A stretch of DNA of 64,000 bases from Lobosporangium transversale (taxonomy: Eukaryota > Mortierellomycota > Mortierellomycetes > Mortierellales > Mortierellaceae), in the NCBI RefSeq assembly GCF_002105155.1, contig NW_019028992.1:455001-519000 (forward strand), given 5' to 3'. The notes beneath the pieces are model-generated. The model ran no database searches. It saw only the letters and a list, made by a program, of their open reading frames with translations, and was not told the origin of the DNA. Positions within the stretch are counted from its first letter, which is position 1, and the number at the start of each line of letters is the position of its first letter. Shown piece by piece: positions 1 to 10,259 of this stretch. Both the position numbers and the translations under genes were made by a program.

Positions 1-96
1 TTTGCAAAAAAAAAAAAGTACGGAGTAATGAAAGACTAAATGCTCTTATCGTGTCGCTTTTCTTAGATCTCAAATACCTATGCTAACTCTTTTTTT
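1..96. other. Window edge, downstream of the alginate lyase gene
   Basis: Short AT-rich flank with an A-run, taken as 3' flank of the neighbouring minus-strand gene. No gene is seen. Confidence 0.5.
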
Positions 97-2225
97 TTAT
101 GTCAAGCACCAGTGCCAGATCAGACCTTGTCCTCCACGTTTGTTGGCCTCAAGGAGTGTGCTAATATCGCACAAGAAGGTGCTGATGGTTTTAAGATTGC
201 CTGCGTCCATCTCCCTCTGGATCTGAGGCTCGAGTTGTGCGATCGCATCCAAATACTTTTCATCACCATAAATATTCCAGGCAATCTGAAGGCATTTTAA
301 GTAATCACCCATGGGAAATCCCTTAATATTGGGGACAGGCCAACCCTCACCACCTTTAAGTGCATAGGGAAGCATGAAATCAATCGCTTTCTTGATAGAT
401 TGGCCCTGTGGACCTTTATGATGCCACATATCCACACCAAGATCATCACCCCAACGAGCCAATGTCATCATAGCTTGCAGGTTAAAGACAGAGTAGTACC
501 AAGAGGTCTTGCGTTCCAGCTCCTCGGGTTGCTCTCCCTTACCCGTGATTTGGAGATCAATGCGGTTTGTAAGAGCAGACTCAGCCACATCACGAGCATC
601 ATCAACGCGACCGAGGAAGAGATAGATACCAATGATCTGGACGTCAAAGTATGTTCCATGGTTGTTGTTACCCCGGCGCTCCTGCTTGGCCAACACCGAT
701 GTTTCCAGCCATTTGATATAGCGTGTGAACCAGGCTTGCAAATTAGGAATCAAATCTTTGGGCCATGTGGGTTCTTGCTTGAGGTAATGTAATGCGTCAA
801 ATACGCTAATTGTCAATAATAACAAAAAAAATTAGTGTTAATGGAAAAATACAGCAAGAGATTGGTCTAGATAGCGGTGATTCAAGGAGCCAAAAAAAAA
901 AAAAAAAAAAATCTTTTCTTAGGCTATTTTTAGTGATCAACCATTGGGACAGGGTCTTTTAGTGGAGTGAATGTCTTTTCTGGGCCCCTTTCCCCAATTC
1001 AGAACTATTTTTTTTTCTGCATAATCACTCTATCGTCATTTTGTCTCTCTCCTTCCCCGATTCTTGTCTCATCGTCTCACAAGGAAAAATTAACTCAGCC
1101 CCACGAAGTGACTTACCGGAAAATAGTAAACATATCCAGGACTCCAGTACGAGCTCCAAGTTTCTGACCTTTTTGCAATGATCCATAGTTAATATTGGGG
1201 TTCATATAAGTAGCCTCGTCTAAAAACCATTCCTTGAGACGCATGGCGCACTTGTCTGCATAGCGCTTATCGCCTGTGAAATGGTAAGCCATGCCCATCA
1301 TGTGTACTTCACGAATCATGGTACGTAACAAACGATAGTCCCGAACAGTCTCAATCTCAGGGTTGATATGACCATCCCTGCGAATGTAGGGCAACTGGTT
1401 TTCAGTCTTGGGGTTAGGCCAGTAGTACTTGGAGAGGGAGAGGTAGTCGTGGATATCACCCGAAGGTGCAGTTTGGTTCTTATTGGTGACAGAGTACACC
1501 TCTGTACGATTAAGGGCCAAGTCAGCCTCACGGATCAGCAGTGCGACTGCATAATCAAATTCACGCTTGTTGGCAGACAACAGCTGTGCGTAGGTTATTG
1601 GTGAGTTCCTTCGGGCTTTGGTAGCGATTGAAAGTGGTGTCTCCTCCTCTGTCTCCTCTTCTTCAGCATCACCGTCCATTTCGTCCTCAGTGTCGCTAGC
1701 CTTGTTCTCGGTGCCCGGAATAACATTGCCTTCATCGTCTGTACTAGGGACCACATTTGATCCAGCGTCATCTTGTGAAGATGGTGATGATCCTGATCCT
1801 ACCCTTACTCCTCCTGCTTCACTATCCTTTTCTTCAACATCCTTGTTAAGCTCATGTGAGGGTTCTTTGTGGACAGGTTCATTCCAGCGGTCATTATTGT
1901 TCTCGTTAGCCTTCTCAATTGGGGGTAATTTAATATATGGCGGGACTTTGTTGTTATCCTTAGGGATATCGACGTATGGATCGGCTTCAGGGCGTTTTGC
2001 TACAGGACCTCGACGCAAATGCTCTGGGGCAGGTCCAAAGATAGTTGTGATTGTGATATAGATAAAAAGGAGACCTCCTGCACCAAGGATTATGCGACGA
2101 AGCGTCAGTCGTCCAGCGAGTCCTCCTGCACTGCCGAGTGCACCACTATCTCCATGGACGGGCTTGTCTTTGAACTGGGAATGCGATGGTAGTACCGAAG
2201 CAGAGTTGGGTCTCGCCTTCTTCAT
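97..2225 (-). CDS. Membrane-anchored alginate lyase family protein
   Basis: Two exons, 2225..1117 and 805..97, joined by a 311-nt intron with consensus GTAAGT and TAG ends. They encode about 605 aa. The N-terminus is basic and followed by one hydrophobic segment near residues 44-64, so a type II membrane protein is likely. Next comes an acidic, low-complexity stem (about residues 90-200), then the catalytic-type domain. That domain shows the family pattern SGDIHDYLSLSKYYWPNP followed by LPYIRRDG and NPE. Across the splice junction it reads FRVFDALHYL, and further on NNHGTYFDVQ, all typical of the alginate lyase fold (Pfam PF05426, alpha/alpha toroid). Family members cleave uronate polymers by beta-elimination. 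The fungal substrate is unknown and could be a cell-wall or extracellular polyuronide. The family call is firm; the substrate and the membrane topology are inference. Confidence 0.88.
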
Positions 2226-4371
2226 GTTTCGTTATTTGCTATTAAAAAGAAGGATGGATTTGAGCAATCCTTGTACACAAGTGATCGGAATGAAAGTAGG
2301 ATGAGATGAGATGAGTTGAGTTGAAAGAGGGGCTGAAAATAAAAAAAGGGAGAGAGAAGGAATGAAATAAAAAAGATCAATATTAATAATATATGTAGTA
2401 AAGGTACTAAACAACCCCTGCTCGCAAAGAAGCCTTCTATTGAGATCATGATTCGCTGATTTATACCGTTATCATGTTGATATACATTAGGAGCAAATAT
2501 GAGACGTTTCTATTCTGACAGTAAAAATTTATCGTCACCACAGTTAGTACTGATAGCTTGAGCGCTGGAAGGGTGTCGGCCGGCCTAACTCGCAGATCCA
2601 AGTTCGGCCATTGACGGTGAGGTTATGGACACCGAAGTTATCACGGTCTATCCGCCTTAGACACCCATCACGCAAATAAATACAGGACTGGCTCGTCGGT
2701 TTGGCTTGCCTGGAGTCGTGGTTGTTAGAAGCGCAGCTTGGGGACTTCGTCAACGTCAAGTTGTCGTTGGCCTTGGCCACCACATATGCAAAACTTGTGG
2801 CCCTTTGGTAGAAGTGTTTGAAGGCTTCAACGACAGGTTTCTAGCGTCTTTGAGCTGTCCGTCATTATGTACAGATATGGTTGACCTTGAGGGACCCTTG
2901 TGCGCTTCCCCTGAAGCATTAGACACTCAGTACACCATGGAAAGTTCAGCCTTTCTCGGCCCTACCTGCTTGGAATGCTTCTAGGCTCACATCTTCAGCT
3001 ATTTGGACCCGTAAAATCCGGTCAGCGCACCATGTGGATATTACTATCTCCCAGGTCCTTCCTTATGTACTTCGACTGACACAAAAGTCTTGTCCTATAA
3101 AGGGCTCTCTACCTAGTACTTGGTAACAATGCACTCGATGTTTTCGCGCTAATACAGGGTGATCCAAATGGTTGGATTGATCTCGGTAGACTGAAGGACG
3201 ACAAGTTGTTATCTCTCGAGGGTTTGTAGTGACTGGCGGCTTGAGAATGTCGGTGTGTATAGAGTAGCCCTGGGATACAGCTATAGGTGAATTTTCTTAA
3301 AGTTACTTGACCACTCTGTCTCGAATGGTGCTTATGACATTAGATGCGCACTGTATGGTTGTCTTTCATTCAGGGATGCTCTCTTGTCTATAGTTGATAA
3401 TGCTCAAACTGTTACTAACATTTGACTGATACAGCGCAATGAAATTGATAGCGAAATTTGATTTGCATTCACAAAGTATGACAGATTTAATTGTATATGA
3501 GCGATATTATTCGATGTCGTGGCGAAAGAGCCAGGGAGGTTAAAGATGCTTCGAGCAATCCACATCTACAGCTGACCCCACTGAACCGACGCCAGCACAT
3601 ACGAAATCGATGGTCATCACGGGTTGAAAGAAGTCAGTCATGCTTCTCCTTCCACTACAAAGGCTGCGAAAAAGCTAAGGCTCGTCAAAAGGATAATATC
3701 CTCCAAGGCATCCTCTTCTTCACGGATACCGACACATCCATGGACCCGTATATCGGCTCCAATGGCTATCCCACTTCAGAGTCATCAGTACTACATGACG
3801 GAGCTTAGAGTGTTTATATTGGGGAAGCCTGTTCAGAGAAGGATGGCTCACAAGCTCTTGCTGGCCCCTGAATCCCTAGAATTGTCATGCTGTAGCAAAT
3901 GTGATCGACAAGGTATTATCGAAACATTTTAGCAAAAGTACTGCAGTCTTACGCTTTGATGACGAGCTATCCGCACAAACGTCAAGAGAAAGGATCCAAG
4001 GGCCCCTGGCTATCTGCAAGAACATCGGCTCAATCAAGGAAGATGTCCATTAAATCACGGCTATGAAAAAAAAAAGGCTGCATCGTGGGTTTACAAGAAG
4101 TTCAAGGGAAATCACCGTCCACCGTCCTCAATATGTCAATATGATTGAGAGTGTTGGAGGAGCCGCTCCGTTTTAAGAACGGACAGATCCGAACTTGGTG
4201 GTAATACCTCAATCAACTACCAGCGGAGACACCAGTATTTCGTCGGACAATAGGGTTTTGGGGTGTCTTTCATCAATCTCAGGAGACTGCCCTGCTGGCT
4301 CTACTAGAGAAACGGAGTCGAACCACAACACAAGATCATTCCTGGTTAGTAGCTGATTGGTCTAGACCCCT
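2226..4371. other. Gene-free stretch, possibly a decayed coding region
   Basis: No reading frame longer than about 105 codons matches anything I recognise, and no splice-joined model could be built. From about 2540 to 4370 the sequence has few homopolymers and looks less AT-rich than true intergenic DNA elsewhere in the window. That is what an old, degraded gene or transposon would look like. The first 300 bases are the likely 5' flank of the alginate lyase gene. Confidence 0.45.
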
Positions 4372-4380
4372 TAACTTTAA

Positions 4381-5488
4381 GAATTAATCTATTTGACAAC
4401 CCGGGTTGTCATAGGCTCGGTGCCATCCTGTCTGCAAAGCGGCAAGCCACCAATCACCGTTCCATAAATGGAAGGCGGGCTCTCTACTTTGCAGACAGGC
4501 TGGTCTCATATCGAAATTTTTTGAGGGAGCGCTCAAAAAGGAAAGGTTATATTTTTAAAATAGTAAATTCAATTCAATCGAAGAACTTCAAGAACAAAGC
4601 CTCATGTTCAAGCGCGCGGATTGAATTGGTTTGCTATTCTAATTGAGAAAATATAACCTTTCCTTTTTGAGCGCTCCCTCAAAAAATTTCGATATGAGAC
4701 CAGCCTGTCTGCAAAGTAGAGAGCCCGCCTTCCATTTATGGAACGGTGATTGGTGGCTTGCCGCTTTGCAGACAGGATGGCACCGAGCCTAGGATGGCAC
4801 CGAGCCTAGGTTGTCACTCTTATTTGACAACCCCCCCCTTAATTATTTTTCTCAATTTTTTTTCTTTGCGTGACAACCCGGGTTGCCAAATAGTAAAATA
4901 TCTAATTTGACAACCCCAAGCTCACTATTATTTGACAACCCTTTTTTTATTGGCAAGATTATTATGTGAAAATCGTTTCTATTGCTATCCCTCAGCAACA
5001 TGAAATCCCTCCAGCAATCTAAAAGCTTCCATCAAATAACAAACTTTTTTTTTTTGGTTACGAGGTGTTGTTTTTTTATTACAACTGATTTCTAAAACAA
5101 GGGTTTGCTTTTATAGAAAATGTGCCTATACGGGTAACATGCACTAAGGGGTTTTTTTGGATAAATAAGCATGCATAAATTCGGAGTGGTTATGCGACGC
5201 TTGATGGCGCATGCGTAAGACGCGGAAAGGAAAAAAAAGAGAGCTATAACCACAGTCATGATAATGGAGTGTTGCCACCATTTTAGAAATCCAGCTGAGA
5301 AAGGCCCTCCATAAGTACAAGAGGGTGAAGACTTGTCATGTGACAGGTTGAAAAAGACAATTTTTCTTCTTTTTTTGACAACCCGGGTTGTCAAATAACA
5401 AAAAAGTGAAAATTGAAGACCTGGGTTGCCAAATAAGCCGGTGTGACTGCTAAATTAGGGGGGGGGGGGTTGTCAAATAGATTCACCC
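4381..5488. mobile_element. Non-autonomous TIR DNA element (MULE-like) with 9-bp target duplication
   Basis: The ends are inverted repeats: 4381-4402 and the complement of 5467-5488 match at 19 of 22 positions, sharing AATCTATTTGACAACCC. They are flanked by the direct repeat TAACTTTAA at 4372-4380 and 5489-5497. A 9-bp duplication fits Mutator-like elements, by known family behaviour. The interior has no transposase. It holds further copies of the terminal motif TATTTGACAACCC in both orientations (near 4821, 4871, 4905, 4928, 5375 and 5418) and a second, nested element. It ends about 104 bp upstream of the start codon of the glutamine-rich gene, so it may form part of that promoter. The superfamily assignment is inference. 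Confidence 0.65.
4412..4808. mobile_element. Foldback MITE with perfect 144-bp inverted-repeat arms and 8-bp target duplication
   Basis: The arm 4412-4555 is the exact reverse complement of 4648-4791 as read by eye. The centre also pairs imperfectly around a small loop near 4577-4616. GGTTGTCA occurs on both sides (4404-4411 and 4809-4816) as a target duplication. The termini read TAGGCTCGGTGCCATCCT, and the right terminus is tandemly duplicated (about 18 bp, 4774-4791 and 4792-4808). Each arm carries its own internal inverted repeat, CCTGTCTGCAAAG against its complement. It has inserted into a palindromic copy of the terminus of the surrounding element. An 8-bp duplication fits hAT or Mutator-like elements; the long arms favour the latter. 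There is no coding capacity. Confidence 0.8.
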
Positions 5489-5601
5489 TAACTTTAAAAG
5501 GAAGATGGAGTCACGTGCATATTCCCGGACATCTGCCTCAACGGTGCCCATTTTTAGAACAATCAGAAGACTCATCAATACTCATTAATATTCATAACAT
5601 C

Positions 5602-7349
5602 ATGAAGGACGACGTCGCACTGCATTTCCCGACCTCACATAAGCGACATCATTCCAGGACCATATCCCAGGCTCACTCATCAAGCTCACGCCAGCAATCA
5701 CCTGCACTCGAACTGATTCCAGCCCCTACATCAACTGGAACTATCACTCTTACCACCACCACGACTGTTCTTGCAGAACCAACAAGGCGCAGAGAGTATA
5801 TCAATGTTGGTATGTACATGTTAGCTCGGCTCTTAGAAGCTTTTTTTTTTACCTCTTTATTTCCTTCTTATTTAGCTAGAATGTGGCCCATCATTTTATC
5901 TTTGTATCTTCATTAGCTCAACGGAAAGAGATGCGTAAACACGTTGCTATTCGGGATACCTCATGTACGTGACATGCAAGTTTTTTGACAAAATTTTCGA
6001 CAAGACAATTGCATTGGCTAAAAGCAGAACGCGTATTGTGTTGCCTCGTTTCGAATTAATCATCATCGTAGACTGGAATAAGCTTTTGATTGCTGCTCGC
6101 AAGAGTCGAGGACCATATCTATGTCCCACAACACGCATGTACCACGTTGATCGAGCATCTAATCTGTACTGGAGTGGCTACAGTGACGTAGATCCAGTAA
6201 TGTATGGCTAACTTATAAACTGGCCGTATGCTCCTGGAGACGTTATATAGTGGCATTATGAGACCTGAACTAAGAGAATATTTTCATGCATCTTGCAATT
6301 TTAATTAATCTAGTGCTGAATCACCTTCGATACCAGCAAAAATAGAAAACCAAGATCAAACGGTCACAGAAAGTGCAAATGTAGTTTCAGCGCTAGCAGA
6401 CATCACCAGCTCCGGAGACAAGTCTAACTTGACTGGAGATAGTACCTCATCTGTATCAGATCCAGCATCTACATCTGTAACAAATCCAACAGCGACTGCT
6501 TTAGCTACAGCAGCACAGGTACCATCAGCAAGGGCTTCTGCTACACCAACGCCGCTCGATATCAAAGAGGAGATCAATACTCCAAGTCTTGGCGCGAGCA
6601 ATACAGGTATAATGAGCACTAGCAATAATAATATTACCAACAGCAACAGCGGCAATCTAGTAGGAAACCAAAATGAGCTTGCTTCACCTACGCTCAACCC
6701 TTCACTCATGAACAGACCATTATCTAATAGAGGTGCTAATCCGTTGGCTTCCCCCATGCAGCCTAGTGCTAATTTTGCTGCCCAAATGGCCAATATCAAT
6801 GCTTCTCACCTTCCAGGACAACCACAATCGCTACAGCAACAACAAATATCACAGCAGCAACAGCAACTTCATCAGCCTCTAAATCAACAGCAGCAGCAGC
6901 AACAACAACAACAACAACAGCCACAACAACCGCAGATCCAACAACAACAAATCCTGCAACAGCAACAAATGCAGCAACATCAACAACAACAGGCTGTTGC
7001 AGCAGGAATGAATCCTATGATGTCCAATCCTATGGTTGCGATGTCATCGGCCATGATGCCTGGTGGATTCATTTCACCAAACTCATTGATGCAAGCTATG
7101 CCGGGACAGATGCCTGGAGGTATGGGGCCCATGCCAGGGCAGCCTATGGGTATAGGAATGAATCCGGCGTACGCTAACATGACGCAGATGCATCCTCAGA
7201 TGATGCATCATCTTCAGCAGCCTTTACAACAAAATCCACAACAGATGTATTCACAGCAGCAGCAGCAGCATTTATTGCAACAGCAACAGATGATGCAGGG
7301 ACAACAGGACTTTCAAAATCCCCAACGGCCAAAAGGGCGACCTCGGTAA
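5602..7349 (+). CDS. Glutamine-rich putative nuclear protein, not recognised
   Basis: Four phase-consistent exons, 5602..5809, 5917..5964, 6072..6201 and 6314..7349, give about 473 aa. Residues 1-70 are Ser/Thr-rich. A compact block follows, encoded by exons 2-3, with the strings RKEMRKHVAIRDTSYWNKLL and SRGPYLCPTTRMYHVDRASN; it looks like a folded domain, but I do not recognise it. The last exon is low complexity: Ser/Thr/Ala-rich, then long polyglutamine blocks (CAA/CAG mixed), Met/Gly/Pro-rich repeats, and a C-terminal RPKGRPR resembling an AT-hook core. This composition is typical of transcription or chromatin co-factors, which is inference only. The start was chosen as the first ATG clear of the upstream transposon; an in-frame ATG at 5443 lies inside that element. 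A shorter model of the last exon alone cannot be excluded. Confidence 0.6.
6830..7300 (+). repeat. CAA/CAG (polyglutamine) low-complexity tract
   Basis: Interspersed CAA and CAG triplets encode several glutamine blocks in the glutamine-rich protein. The codon mixture argues for selection on the protein, or an old expansion, rather than a pure recent microsatellite. Confidence 0.85.
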
Positions 7350-7658
7350 AGGGATCTCTTTATTATCTTGTTGTTATCATCCTTGTATTGCATTTCTTTA
7401 GCATTTGCTGAAATAAATTAAAATAAACAAACGCAACAGAAAAAAATGCTCGAGCTATTTAACAATATTCCTCTCCATTACCTGCTTGGTTCTTGATCTG
7501 TTTAATCATGTAAGGAGAGGGGCATGTCGTCTCTGTGATTGAAAGATCTTGTGGCACGTTCAACTTCATCTTTTGAGTTTATCAATTTGAACCGTGGATC
7601 GTGGAATTCACATGCTGTGTTCTAACAGTCACTCCTTGGAAACTAATCGATCGGAACA
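7350..7658. other. Spacer between the glutamine-rich gene and AFG1
   Basis: About 310 bp that must hold the 3' end of the upstream gene (an AATAAA-like AAATAAAA lies near 7420) and the AFG1 promoter. No other feature is seen. Confidence 0.5.
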
Positions 7659-9382
7659 ATGTTTCCTCATTTTTTACCAAAATCGCCATCTACGTTATTC
7701 TCATTGACCATGGCAGGGACAGTGAGGGTGTGTTCGCAGGCACCAACAACCCTTGGTAGGAGTGTTGGATTTATCAAGACTGGCACAGGAACACATCCTG
7801 CACCATACTCTTCATTCATTTATTCTACACGACCCCTTTCCACCACAGTCTTTGTAGCACAACCGAGAAACACCTGTCGTCCAAGAGCCGTATTGCCTTT
7901 AGTCGCAGGTCAAAATCCAACTTGTTATGGTTCTTCAAATATAACGCTTAGATCATTCCCAGTCAACAGCCTAGCTTTCATTTCTAATCATACATCAAAG
8001 CGTTGGTTGTCGTCAGCGACAGCGACAGTAATAAAGACAGAAACGGAAGGAGAGACGAGTGTTTCAGGTACAGGAAGACCCTTTTTTTTAAGAAAAAAAA
8101 AGAAACCGAAATACATATTCATTTAAATGCATGTGGCAGTTTTTGATGTCGGTCCGTTATGAGATTGACTGCGGGAAAAAAATTCTTGCAGTTTTTCTAA
8201 TATGCTCTACCATGGTATATTTTATATTTTCTCAGGGCCTATGGCTGTGTACAATGAACTGATTGGACAAGGATCACTCAAGGAAGATGACTTTCAACGG
8301 ACAATTATTGAAACGCTGCAGGACTTGCATGATCGATTGATGAAATATAACCCAGAGCCGATCGTTAGAGATGGTAAAGTAGCTCCCGAAAAAGAGCGTG
8401 GATTTTTCTCCAAGGTATGTGACAATTTGCAATGAATGGTATGAAATAAAGAAAAAGCAGTTTGCTCATCTGTTTATGTTCTTTCTCTCACATTTCTCAA
8501 TTTTTCTGCAACCTGCTTTATTATTATTATTATTATTATTATATAAACAATAGCTCAGTAAAGTTTTCAATAAGAAAGAAGAGGAGAGGTTAGCTAAGGA
8601 GGCAGAAGTAGCTCGTCGTGCAGCGATCCCTAAAGGCCTGTACTTGTACGGCAGTGTTGGGACGGGAAAAACAATGTTAATGGATCTCTTTTATAGTTCA
8701 CTGGAACGAACAGATAAGAAACGTGTTCATTTCCATAATTTTATGCTTCAGCTTCATGGGCGACTTCACAAGCTCAAGACGACAACCCATCAACATGAGG
8801 ACCCTATTCCTTTCCTTGCAGATTCCTTAGCAATGGAGAGTAGGATCTTATGTCTGGATGAGTTCCAAGTGACGGATATTGCGGATGCCATGTTGCTTAG
8901 GAGACTGTTGGAGGAACTAGTCGTTGTGCGAGGCGTTGTTCTGGTCACGACATCAAATCGACACCCTACGGAGCTGTACAAGAATGGAATCCAACGTGAG
9001 AGCTTCTTACCAGGTATTGGAGTCCTGGAAGAGAACTGTATAGTTAAATGTTTAGATGGAGGTATTGATTATAGAAGGGAGAAAAAGACATTCTTCCATT
9101 CAGCAAAACCAAAAGACAGGAGTAAACTAGCGTCTTCATCTACAATGCCTACAATCGTCCAGGACAGTTCAACTATTCTCCCCGATACGCTCGTAGATGA
9201 GAAACGATTTTTCTGGCCTTTAGGACCTGATACCAAAAAGGAAATAGAAATGTATTTCAAATCAATTAGGAATGGATTCCAAGTTACTGAGAGGCGTATG
9301 AACTTTTTGGGACGCGAGTTAGTATTACCACACACAGCAGGACCGATTGCAATGTGTTCGTTTGACGAGCTTTGTGCTAAGG

Positions 9383-9413
<31 letters not shown>

Positions 9414-9906
9414 AAAGCAAAAAGCAAAAAGCAAAAAGCATATTAGCAAATACCCTGCTCCATTTGCTGAGTTTATTTTCCTTACCTTGTATTGTAAATA
9501 GTCGTTAAGTGCAGCAGACTATCTCACTTTGGCAGAGAGCTTTAAAGTCTTGATTTTGACCGGTATCCCCAAACTCAAGCCCACGACTCTTCACCGTAAT
9601 GAAACACGTCGCCTGATTACCTTAATCGATGCACTTTACGAATCCCAGGTCAAATTGATTTGCTCCGCTGACGGACCTATCTCTGAGATTTTTGGTGGCG
9701 GTTCTGGAGCGCATTCTATAGATGAAGATCCTTCAACGATGGGTCAGTTGACGCCTGCACAGCGCCAGATGATGGATGATTTGGGTTTGAATGATGTCTC
9801 ACAAGTGAAGAAAAGCCCTATATTCTCGGGAGAGGAAGAGAAATTCGCAGTTCAACGTGCGGAGAGCCGGCTGATTGAGATGCAAGGTCCAGGTTGGGGC
9901 ATGTAG
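7659..9906 (+). CDS. AFG1: AFG1-family mitochondrial AAA-type ATPase
   Basis: Four exons, 7659..8067, 8236..8414, 8554..9381 and 9502..9906, code for about 606 aa. The N-terminus (about 130 residues) is basic, Ser/Thr/Arg-rich and lacks acidic blocks early on, as expected of a mitochondrial presequence. The ATPase core starts at GPMAVYNELI. It contains the Walker A motif GSVGTGKT, the family's HFHNFM segment, and a Walker B-like LCLDEFQVTD followed by TTSNRHP. Yeast Afg1 and animal LACE1/AFG1L are inner-membrane proteins that help turn over mitochondrially encoded respiratory subunits. Intron 2 contains a (TTA)n tract. Intron 3 begins with an A-run directly after the donor, followed by a short GCAAAAA tandem repeat. 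The gene is convergent with the M13 peptidase. Confidence 0.92.
8518..8543. repeat. (TTA)n microsatellite in AFG1 intron 2
   Basis: About eight TTA units upstream of the 3' splice site. Confidence 0.85.
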
Positions 9907-10259
9907 TAGAAGTGTGTGAAGATGTCGAAGGCGAAAGTTGAAGTTATGATGAAAAAGAAAAACAAAAAAAATCCATACATTTAAACATAAGTGACAACGA
10001 AACATAGAAAAGTAAAAATCTCATCCACAATGTAACTCTTCAATCATTTTATAAAATTTTGTTTATTAGATTTAATTTTTGGTATAAAGGGAATAAAAGT
10101 AACGTTATTATTCTGCATGATTTATGTTAAATATACATTTTCGATGGTTGTCATTGTCTCAGAACCCTTCAACTAATGCGAAGTGACAAAGGAAAGAGAA
10201 GGAAGGAGAAGGAAGGAGAAGGAAGAAGGAAGAAGAGGGAAGGAGGGAGGAGACATCAT
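9907..10259. other. Convergent 3' spacer with purine-rich tract
   Basis: This separates the AFG1 stop from the stop of the minus-strand peptidase. Positions about 10182-10253 are almost pure purine (GGAAGGAGAA-type repeats), so the peptidase transcript has a polypyrimidine 3' UTR. No gene is seen. Confidence 0.6.
10182..10253. repeat. Polypurine tract (GGAAGGAGAA-like)
   Basis: Imperfect tandem purine repeat of about 70 bp just beyond the peptidase stop codon. Confidence 0.8.

Noticed and set aside
1618-2061. Serine-rich plus-strand frame of 147 codons
   Set aside because: Shadow of the acidic stem of the alginate lyase gene on the other strand.
3491-3932. Two overlapping plus-strand frames of about 100 codons
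   Set aside because: No start context, motif or splice continuation. Treated as part of the decayed stretch.
5092-5394. 100-codon minus-strand frame inside the TIR element
   Set aside because: It spans terminal-motif copies and homopolymers and shows no transposase or other motif.
6356-6799. 147-codon minus-strand frame
   Set aside because: Antisense shadow of the Ser/Thr/Ala-rich part of the glutamine-rich gene.
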